Below, piece after piece: positions 1 through 5,726 of a stretch of DNA of 7,081 nucleotides. How positions within the stretch are numbered: the stretch's first letter is position 1; the number at the start of each line of letters is the position of its first letter. The translations under genes were made by a program, and so were the position numbers. The DNA comes from Bifidobacteriaceae bacterium (GTDB lineage: Bacteria; Actinomycetota; Actinomycetes; Actinomycetales; Bifidobacteriaceae), in the NCBI GenBank assembly GCA_030530905.1, contig JAUMUB010000054.1, positions 1 through 7,081 on the forward strand, given 5' to 3'. The notes beneath the pieces were generated by a model that was not told where the DNA came from, did no database searches, and saw only the letters and a list, made by a program, of their open reading frames with translations.

Positions 1-1
1 C

Positions 2-36
2 ACTAAAAATATTTTATAGTATAAACTATTTTTAGT
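2..36. promoter_or_regulatory. Nested inverted repeats, probable MarR operator
   Basis: Two inverted repeats are nested here. The outer arms ACTAAAAAT (2-10) and ATTTTTAGT (28-36) are perfect 9-base complements. Between them lies ATAGTataaACTAT (16-29). ACTA/TAGT half-sites therefore alternate at 2, 17, 25 and 33, and TAGTATA is repeated directly at 17 and 33 with a 16-base period. MarR dimers bind palindromes in their own promoters, so this is the natural operator for the gene starting at 59. The symmetry is seen directly; binding is inferred. In such AT-rich DNA some symmetry arises by chance. Confidence 0.5.
15..20 (+). promoter_or_regulatory. Candidate -10 box of the marR-ABC operon
   Basis: TATAGT matches the TATAAT consensus at five of six bases and sits inside the inverted-repeat region, so a bound repressor would cover it. 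Transcription would begin near position 27, leaving a leader of about 30 bases. The matching -35 box would lie before the start of the window and cannot be judged. A second TATA-like run at 38-45 is too close to the start codon to be the main -10 unless the transcript has almost no leader. Confidence 0.35.
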
Positions 37-46
37 ATATATAAAT

Positions 47-53
47 AAGGCGG
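47..53 (+). promoter_or_regulatory. Shine-Dalgarno of the MarR gene
   Basis: AAGGCGG matches the ideal AAGGAGG at six of seven bases and lies 5 bases before the ATG at 59. The in-frame GTG at 53 overlaps this site, so it is unlikely to be the start. This decides the choice of ATG 59. Confidence 0.7.
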
Positions 54-58
54 TGATT

Positions 59-562
59 ATGACATATTATGATGAAATGGCATATAAATTTGAAGATATA
101 CGCCAATATTATCGAAAAATGTTTCTTGAGCATATAGAGCAATCTAATCGAGGTGAATTTCAAGTTTTATATATATTACGTAATGAGATAGCAAATGTGC
201 CATCTGAGATTGCAAAAATAACAAAAATAACTCCTGGAAGAGTCTCGGCAATTCTTGCTTCCCTTGAAAAGAAGGGTTATATCACACGAACTACAAATCC
301 AAAGAATAGAAGACAAGTTTTTGTGACATTAAGCGAAGAAGGTCGAAAGTTCGCCCAGAAACATAGTGATGAGGCGCATGAGTGTATGCGATGGACATTT
401 GAAAAAATGGGTAAGCAAGCATCAGCAGATTTTTTAGTAAACCTTGAAGCTTTTTTGACAATATGCATTACAAGGCTAAATAGCGACGAATTACCAGATG
501 ATCAAATGCTAAAAGAAGTACTGAAAGAACGCGGTATACCATTTAGCATTGCTCAACAATAA
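59..562 (+). CDS. MarR-family winged-helix transcriptional regulator
   Basis: A 167-residue cytoplasmic DNA-binding protein, a usual length for MarR regulators. Residues 33-100 form the winged helix-turn-helix: a helix with VPSEIAKITKI (47-57), a recognition helix starting ITPGRVSAILASLEKKG (57-73), and a wing with NPKNRRQVFVTLSEEG (80-95), whose Arg84-Arg85 pair and following strand are typical of the family. The flanking N- and C-terminal helices would form the dimer interface. The ATG at 59 is preferred to GTG 53 because of the Shine-Dalgarno position. The gene is followed after 54 bases, with no terminator, by two ABC exporter genes, so it most likely represses this efflux operon and itself, with release by an exported substrate. 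Family assignment is firm; the ligand is unknown. Confidence 0.93.
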   Translation: MTYYDEMAYKFEDIRQYYRKMFLEHIEQSNRGEFQVLYILRNEIANVPSEIAKITKITPGRVSAILASLEKKGYITRTTNPKNRRQVFVTLSEEGRKFAQKHSDEAHECMRWTFEKMGKQASADFLVNLEAFLTICITRLNSDELPDDQMLKEVLKERGIPFSIAQQ

Positions 563-616
563 ATGAGACGAAGTAATCCTTAAAAATATAAAACGAAAAA
601 AAGATAGAAGTTATTT

Positions 617-2425
617 ATGTTAAAAATATTACGATATATGCGAGCAAAAGAATGGCTCGAATTATTAGGTGCTTTAATTTTTATAGTCGCCGATGTGTAT
701 TTGGAATTGAAGCTTCCAGACTATATGTCTGATATTACTAAACTTGTTGAAACTCCAAATAGTAGTATGCATGATGTTTGGGTTGCTGGTGGAAAAATGA
801 TGGTAATGGCTTGCGCAGCAATGATTTGCGTAGTAATCGCAGGATTTTTCACAGCATACGCCGCAGCATCTTTCACGCAGTACATACGAAGTGAACAGTT
901 TAAAAAAGTTGAGTCATTCGGTTTAACAGAAATCAACCATTTCTCAACATCAAGCCTTATCACCCGCTCAACTAACGATGTGACACAAGTGCAAATGTTT
1001 ATCACCATGGGTGTGACCATGCTTGTTAAATCGCCGATTATGGCAGTATGGGCAATCTGCAAAATTGCGGGTAAGGGAATGGAATGGACTGTAGCAACAA
1101 GTATTTCTGTAATCTTCTTACTTATCTGCATTAGTGTTCTTATGTATCTTGTACTACCAAAGTTTAAGAGTATGCAAACTTTAACTGATAATATTAATCG
1201 CGTAGCACGCGAACAGTTAACAGGCTTGCGAGTAGTACGCGCATATAATGCAGAAGATTATCAGCAAAAGAAGTTTGATGTAGCTAATGATGATTTAACA
1301 AGCACGCAATTATTTACCAACCGTGCTATGGCAGTTATGATGCCTGTAATGTCAACAACAATGAACGGCTTAACACTAGCAGTATATTGGATTGGCGCAT
1401 ACCTTATTAATAGCGCAAACCTAGCAGATAAGCTCACGTTATTCTCCAATATGATTATCTTCTCAAGCTACGCTACTCAGGTAATTATGTCCTTCTTGCT
1501 TTTAAGTATTGTATTCGTGTTGTGGCCTCGTGCAGATGTTTCCGCAAAGCGAATTTTAGAAGTACTTAATACAAAGATCTCTATTAAGAATGGCACTAAG
1601 ACTCAAGGCCTTAAAGATTCAAACAATGAGCTTATTAAAGGTGAAGTCGAATTTAAAAATATGAGCTTCGCATATCCAGATTCACGCAAGCCAATTTTGG
1701 AGAATATCAGCTTTACCGCAAAGCAAGGGGAAACTGTAGCGTTCATTGGCGCAACAGGTAGTAGCAAAACTTCTCTTATCAACTTAGTTCCACGATTCTA
1801 TGATGTGACTGAGGGTAGCGTGCTAGTAGACGGCGTAGATGTGAAAGAATATGATGAACAAGCATTACGCAAGAAGATTGGGTATGTGTCTCAACGCTCC
1901 ACACTTTTTAAAGGAACAATCGCTTCGAATATTGCGTTCGGAGCAGATGTTAATAATGCAGATGGCAGCGATAATTCAGCTGAGCTTACCAGCACACAAA
2001 TGCAGTCAATAGAGCAGGCAGGAAAGGTTGCTCAAGCAGATCCATTTATACAAGAATTAGATAAATGCTATGACTCTGACGTAGCTCAAGGCGGTAGCAA
2101 TTATTCAGGTGGTCAAAAGCAGCGTATTTCCATTGCTCGTGCAGTTTGGCGCAATCCAGAAATATTGATTTTCGACGACTCTTTCTCAGCGCTCGATTAC
2201 AAAACAGATCATGAGGTTCGTCAAGCATTAGCTCAATACGCGCAAGAGTCCACTAAGTTAATTGTGGCTCAACGTGTTGGAACAATCATGCAAGCAGATC
2301 GCATAATCGTGCTAGACCACGGTCATATTGTGGGTCAAGGAACACACAAAGAATTATTAGAAAACTGCAAGATTTATAAGGAAATTGCAGAAAGTCAGCT
2401 AAGCGAACAAGAATTAGCTCATTAA
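617..2425 (+). CDS. ABC exporter half-transporter, degenerate-site subunit (heterodimer partner 1)
   Basis: A 602-residue half-size ABC exporter. Six membrane helices fall at roughly 16-33, 60-83, 131-150, 156-180, 242-263 and 278-304, with a coupling-helix motif AYNAED (209-214). The nucleotide-binding domain spans about 342-590. It has A-loop Tyr353, Walker A GATGSSKT (378-385), Q-loop Gln426, signature YSGGQ (496-500) and Walker B ending IFDD (518-521). Asp521 replaces the catalytic Glu and Gln552 replaces the H-loop His (VAQR). These changes mark the subunit that holds the inactive ATP site in heterodimeric exporters such as LmrCD, BmrCD and TM287/288. Walker A also has Ser383 in place of the last Gly, which is unusual. 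A polar, acidic stretch at 444-462 looks inserted relative to typical domains. It is coupled to the next gene by a 25-base gap. The Shine-Dalgarno is weak (AGAAG, 606-610). Substrate is probably drug-like or amphipathic; not shown. Confidence 0.94.
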   Translation: MLKILRYMRAKEWLELLGALIFIVADVYLELKLPDYMSDITKLVETPNSSMHDVWVAGGKMMVMACAAMICVVIAGFFTAYAAASFTQYIRSEQFKKVESFGLTEINHFSTSSLITRSTNDVTQVQMFITMGVTMLVKSPIMAVWAICKIAGKGMEWTVATSISVIFLLICISVLMYLVLPKFKSMQTLTDNINRVAREQLTGLRVVRAYNAEDYQQKKFDVANDDLTSTQLFTNRAMAVMMPVMSTTMNGLTLAVYWIGAYLINSANLADKLTLFSNMIIFSSYATQVIMSFLLLSIVFVLWPRADVSAKRILEVLNTKISIKNGTKTQGLKDSNNELIKGEVEFKNMSFAYPDSRKPILENISFTAKQGETVAFIGATGSSKTSLINLVPRFYDVTEGSVLVDGVDVKEYDEQALRKKIGYVSQRSTLFKGTIASNIAFGADVNNADGSDNSAELTSTQMQSIEQAGKVAQADPFIQELDKCYDSDVAQGGSNYSGGQKQRISIARAVWRNPEILIFDDSFSALDYKTDHEVRQALAQYAQESTKLIVAQRVGTIMQADRIIVLDHGHIVGQGTHKELLENCKIYKEIAESQLSEQELAH

Positions 2426-2435
2426 AAGCGTGTGT

Positions 2436-2442
2436 AAAGAGG
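2436..2442 (+). promoter_or_regulatory. Shine-Dalgarno of the second ABC gene
   Basis: AAAGAGG lies in the 25-base gap between the two transporter genes and 8 bases before the ATG at 2451. It is stronger than the site before the first ABC gene. The gap is too short for a separate promoter of any strength, which supports co-transcription of both subunits. Confidence 0.65.
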
Positions 2443-2450
2443 TATAAGAA

Positions 2451-4373
2451 ATGGCAGATACAAAAAAGCGAGTATCAAGATCTCAAGGAAGCATGGGTGG
2501 TCCAATTGCAGCTGGTGTGGTAGACAGACCAGAGAATTTTGGAAAAACCATTGGAAAACTCGTGCGCTATTGTAAACCATGGAAATGGGCAATCGCAATA
2601 GCAATTGTATTGGGAGTAGTAGGAACAGTATGCCAGGTAGTCGGTCCGAACAAGTTAAAAGATATGACCACCGAAATTGGAAAAGGTATGCCAGCTTTAG
2701 TGAATGGCAAACTTGTTGTAGGAAGCATTGATTTAACTACAGTTGAGCATATGGGCTTTGTGCTAGTTGGCTTATACGCTGCATTTGCAGTATTTAACTA
2801 TTTGCAAAGCTGGATTTTGGCAACCGTAAGCCAAAGAATTGCGAAAAAACTTCGTGATGACGTGTCAAAGAAAATCAACAAACTACCATTATCATATTTT
2901 GATAAAGCGAGTTACGGCGACGTGCTAAGTCGTATCACCAACGATATTGACGCAATTGGTCAAACACTAGGACAAAGCCTCGGCACATTCGCCACATCAG
3001 TAATCCTACTGTTCGGCTCAATCATCATGATGTTCTACAACAATGTCATCATGACATTATGGGCATTAGCTGTCAGCATTATCGGTATGACATTCATGGT
3101 TTTAATCATGGTTGTATCACAAAAATACTTCATACAACAGCAAGATGCCTTAGGTCAAACAAACGGCCATGTTGAAGAAATGTATTCCGGCCACATGATT
3201 GTGAAAGCATACGGCGCAGAAGAGCAGTCAATTAAACAGTTTGAAACATATAATCAAAGCCTATTTGAATCTGGTTGGAAGTCGCAATTCCTTTCAAACA
3301 TCATGATGCCTTGGATGACATTTATCAGTAACTTAGGCTATGTTGCAGTATGTATTTCAGGTGCGGCGCTCGCAATGAATGGTGAGATTGGGTTTGGTGT
3401 TATTGTTGCATTCTTAATTTATGTTCGCCTTTATACTCAACCATTAGCGCAACTTGCGCAGGTGTTCCAAAATATGCAGCGTTGTGCTGCAGCTTCAGAA
3501 CGTGTGTTCACGTTATTAGAAGAGCCAGAGATGACTCAAGACGTGTCCGGCACTTTTGCTCAAAAGCGTATGGAAATCGCGCAAAAAGAGCATAGTTCTG
3601 AAGTTGCGCGTTATGAGGAGCTTGGCGACCGTGCTGAGGGAATTGTAGACTTTGATCACGTCGATTTTGGTTATACTCCTGAATCTTTGACGATTAAAGA
3701 TTTTGACGTTCATATTTCAGCAGGTCAAAAGGTTGCGATTGTCGGCCCTACAGGAGCTGGTAAAACAACAATGGTGAACTTACTTATGCGCTTTTATGAG
3801 CTTAATAGTGGTGATATTAAAATCGATGAAGTTCCAACCACTCAAATTCCACGCAGTGAAGTACATAAGCAATTCTCAATGGTGTTGCAAGATACATGGG
3901 TATTTAATGGAACTATTAGAGAAAATATCGTGTACTCAACACGTCATGTAAGCGATGAGGAAGTAATGAAAGCATGTGAAGCTGTTGGGTTGCGTCAGTA
4001 TGTAGAATCTTTGCCTCAAGGCTTAGATACGATTCTTGATGACAATACTTCTTTGTCTGCTGGACAAAAGCAGTTGATTACTATTGCGCGTGCGATGATT
4101 CAGGATGCACCAATTCTTATTCTTGATGAGGCAACTTCTTCAGTTGATACTCGTACAGAAGAAGTGATTCAAAAGGCAATGGATAAGCTTATGGTTGGTC
4201 GCACAAGCATTGTTATTGCTCACCGTTTATCCACTATTAAGGATGCGGATATGATTCTTGTTATGAATCATGGAGAGATTATTGAGCGTGGTACGCACGA
4301 GAGTTTATTACAAGTGCCAGATGGTTTTTATGCAAACTTATACAACAGTCAGTTCGCTTCACTTGTTGCATAA
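2451..4373 (+). CDS. ABC exporter half-transporter, catalytic-site subunit (heterodimer partner 2)
   Basis: A 640-residue half-size ABC exporter and partner of the preceding subunit. A basic cytoplasmic N-terminus (1-42) precedes six membrane helices at about 45-66, 100-124, 178-198, 200-223, 286-308 and 312-330. A coupling motif AYGAEE is at 253-258. The nucleotide-binding domain (about 398-635) is complete in its own Walker A GPTGAGKTT (432-440), Q-loop Gln480, Walker B ILILDEATS (555-563, catalytic Glu560) and H-loop His591. Its signature is altered to LSAGQ (535-539) instead of LSGGQ. It thus supplies the working Walker motifs to one site and the weak signature to the other, exactly complementing partner 1. 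The external loop after helix 1 (about 67-99) is long, and the linker before the ATPase domain has a charged stretch at about 365-397. Probable role: ATP-driven multidrug or lipid-like efflux across the cell membrane, controlled by the upstream MarR protein. Confidence 0.95.
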   Translation: MADTKKRVSRSQGSMGGPIAAGVVDRPENFGKTIGKLVRYCKPWKWAIAIAIVLGVVGTVCQVVGPNKLKDMTTEIGKGMPALVNGKLVVGSIDLTTVEHMGFVLVGLYAAFAVFNYLQSWILATVSQRIAKKLRDDVSKKINKLPLSYFDKASYGDVLSRITNDIDAIGQTLGQSLGTFATSVILLFGSIIMMFYNNVIMTLWALAVSIIGMTFMVLIMVVSQKYFIQQQDALGQTNGHVEEMYSGHMIVKAYGAEEQSIKQFETYNQSLFESGWKSQFLSNIMMPWMTFISNLGYVAVCISGAALAMNGEIGFGVIVAFLIYVRLYTQPLAQLAQVFQNMQRCAAASERVFTLLEEPEMTQDVSGTFAQKRMEIAQKEHSSEVARYEELGDRAEGIVDFDHVDFGYTPESLTIKDFDVHISAGQKVAIVGPTGAGKTTMVNLLMRFYELNSGDIKIDEVPTTQIPRSEVHKQFSMVLQDTWVFNGTIRENIVYSTRHVSDEEVMKACEAVGLRQYVESLPQGLDTILDDNTSLSAGQKQLITIARAMIQDAPILILDEATSSVDTRTEEVIQKAMDKLMVGRTSIVIAHRLSTIKDADMILVMNHGEIIERGTHESLLQVPDGFYANLYNSQFASLVA

Positions 4374-4394
4374 AGTAACAGCATCATATTGAGG

Positions 4395-4430
4395 AATAAT
4401 GGGTGGTTTTACATTAAACCACCCATTATT
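4395..4430. terminator. Convergent stem-loop terminator
   Basis: A perfect 15-bp stem: AATAATGGGTGGTTT (4395-4409) pairs with AAACCACCCATTATT (4416-4430) around a six-base TACATT loop. It sits 21 bases after the stop of the second ABC gene and 3 bases beyond the stop codon of the convergent ApbE gene, so it can end transcription from both sides. The GC-rich core is in the middle and AT-rich pairs at the base supply the only U-rich tract; there is no long T run on either side, so efficiency is uncertain. Confidence 0.85.
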
Positions 4431-4433
4431 TAA

Positions 4434-5546
4434 TTACGAAGTAAAAAAATCTATATCGTGTTTATTTATACATAGCACACGATTATTTTCGTAAAGTATT
4501 GCCACTTGAGGAAAAGTGCTAGGAAAGTTCATGTGAAAATCAGTGTCTGTATGCTTGTTATGTTGTTTGTAATATTTCATATAATCTAAATATTCATTCA
4601 CTATTTGATGTGCATCGTCTACAAAAAGCGCGGTACTTAAACCGTCAGCAAACATTGTGGCATATGTATTCTCCTCATTTATATATACCCAAGTCGCAGC
4701 AGTTTGTTTGCTTGGTAATCCGTCAATAGCATTGAGAATATGATGAACTTTTTGGCCAGAAGCTAGCTGCCAATGACGTCTACTAGGCGCAGACGCGCAA
4801 ATCGCTCCCGACTTTATAGCAATTTGACCGATAGCATTATCAGTATTATTCGGGTCTTCTAAGCCGATAATAATTGGTTCAGGGGTATGACATCGGATGT
4901 CACCGCCGGCATTAATAAGTAAAGAATTAATGCCATGCTGGTTATGAAGAGTATGAAAAAGTATATCTACTAGCAAACCTTTACCACATGCACCAAAATC
5001 AAGCTGAACATTCTGCGTTGTGCGCAATATTGTGCGATTGCGAGTAATAATAGGATTTTCGGTGCTGTAGTTTGCGGTATAAATATTTAAATCATTTGCT
5101 GTGTTTTTTTCGTTAAGTGTTTGCATATTGGTGTCAGAAGGTAGGTGATTCCATTGTGTTCTACCATGTATCGCACCTAATGAGTTTTCGTCGGCGTCTA
5201 AGGTGAAACGAAGCGTAGCATCGTAGCCAATATGAGATAAGTCTTCGCCTATACAAGGATCAATTGCGCCATGAGTAATAGAAAAGAGCATATCGTAATT
5301 TTCAAACAATGGTTCGCAATACTGGGGAAAAGTAAATGAGCCACCTTGATTTGCTCGTGAAATTTGTGAAACAATTGAATTTTCAAGGAATCGAGATAAA
5401 TTATTCTCAAATTGAGTAATAGTTTGAGCACAATAATCGTAAGTGTCTTTGTCCAAGGATTGAGAAGACTGAATAATAATTCCTGTTCCTAAAGCCTTGG
5501 GAAAAATTGTGGTAAAAGGTAAAAGTTTAGTCACATTTTCGCACAT
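4434..5546 (-). CDS. apbE: FAD:protein FMN transferase (ApbE family)
   Basis: A 370-residue ApbE-type flavin transferase, which moves FMN from FAD onto a Thr or Ser of a target flavoprotein using Mg2+. Motifs from the ATG at 5546: LGTGI near the start (19-23), SRF (51-53), GAIDPCIGEDL (93-103), LDFGACGKG (182-190), NAGGD (212-216), CASAPSRRHW (250-259), HHILNAIDGLP (268-278) and ADGLST (300-305), whose Asp301 and Thr305 correspond to metal ligands. The family usually reads HHIIDPxTG where this has HHILNAIDG. A TTG at 5579 would add 11 hydrophobic residues, but neither start has a visible Shine-Dalgarno; ATG 5546 is preferred. No clear signal peptide or lipobox is present, although most ApbE proteins act outside the membrane. 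It is divergent from the FTR1 iron permease, suggesting that its target flavoprotein belongs to iron reduction or uptake. No such target is encoded in this window. Confidence 0.9.
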   Translation of the reverse strand: MCENVTKLLPFTTIFPKALGTGIIIQSSQSLDKDTYDYCAQTITQFENNLSRFLENSIVSQISRANQGGSFTFPQYCEPLFENYDMLFSITHGAIDPCIGEDLSHIGYDATLRFTLDADENSLGAIHGRTQWNHLPSDTNMQTLNEKNTANDLNIYTANYSTENPIITRNRTILRTTQNVQLDFGACGKGLLVDILFHTLHNQHGINSLLINAGGDIRCHTPEPIIIGLEDPNNTDNAIGQIAIKSGAICASAPSRRHWQLASGQKVHHILNAIDGLPSKQTAATWVYINEENTYATMFADGLSTALFVDDAHQIVNEYLDYMKYYKQHNKHTDTDFHMNFPSTFPQVAILYENNRVLCINKHDIDFFTS

Positions 5547-5558
5547 AATATTAATAAT

Positions 5559-5571
5559 AATAACGGTTATT
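5559..5571. promoter_or_regulatory. Palindrome upstream of apbE, possible operator
   Basis: AATAACgGTTATT is a perfect 6-bp inverted repeat with one central base. On the minus strand it ends 12 bases before the apbE ATG, where a ribosome site should be. An overlapping weaker repeat, GTTA-ttgc-TAAC, covers 5566-5577 and recalls half-sites of DtxR-type iron regulators (GGTTA...TAACC), but with a 4-base spacer rather than 3. Symmetry is seen; regulator and function are inference. Confidence 0.3.
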
Positions 5572-5606
5572 GCTAACAATGTTGTCTGAGAAAAAAATAT
5601 ATAGCT

Positions 5607-5633
5607 AGTATAAATTTCAAAGAAAAATGTAAC
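5607..5633 (-). promoter_or_regulatory. Candidate apbE promoter
   Basis: On the minus strand TATACT (5612-5607) matches the -10 consensus at five of six bases. GTTACA (5633-5628) matches a -35 box at four of six, but the 15-base spacer is short. Transcription would start near 5600, giving a leader of about 54 bases that contains the 5559-5571 palindrome. The same DNA read on the plus strand also shows TATAAA (5609-5614), so a plus-strand start here is possible too. Confidence 0.35.
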
Positions 5634-5634
5634 T

Positions 5635-5706
5635 TTTTTTGTGAAAAGTATTCCTTTTTTGTGTTTTTATTTTTACACTTATGTTTACCGAGTCCAAAAT
5701 TTACAC
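5635..5706 (+). promoter_or_regulatory. T-rich leader of the FTR1 gene with short repeats and a candidate -10
   Basis: TTTTTTGTG occurs at 5635-5643 and again at 5655-5663, a 20-base period. TTTACAC occurs at 5672-5678 and 5700-5706. TACACT at 5674-5679 fits a loose -10 (TANNNT) and would start transcription near 5686, but no good -35 is spaced from it. GTGT (5661-5664) and ACAC (5675-5678) flank a T-rich spacer as an inverted repeat. These could be regulator contact sites for an iron-responsive promoter; no known iron box is recognisable. Confidence 0.3.
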
Positions 5707-5711
5707 GATAT

Positions 5712-5718
5712 GGAGAAG
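5712..5718 (+). promoter_or_regulatory. Shine-Dalgarno of the FTR1 gene
   Basis: GGAGAAG stands 8 bases before the ATG at 5727 and 5 bases before an in-frame GTG at 5724. Either start is workable and they differ by one residue. ATG is favoured by codon preference. Confidence 0.7.
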
Positions 5719-5726
5719 ATTTCGTG

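Noticed and set aside
53..58. GTG at 53 as the MarR start codon
   Set aside because: It overlaps the AAGGCGG ribosome site; the ATG at 59 has the correct 5-base spacing.
563..616. Terminator or separate promoter between the MarR gene and the first ABC gene
   Set aside because: The 54 bases contain no stem-loop and no paired -35/-10 elements; they are simply A-rich, so the genes are treated as one operon.
721..1131. A 136-codon minus-strand open frame opposite the first ABC gene
   Set aside because: It lies wholly within a well-supported transporter gene, has no plausible ribosome site or domain, and its hydrophobic residues mirror the membrane-helix codons of the real gene.
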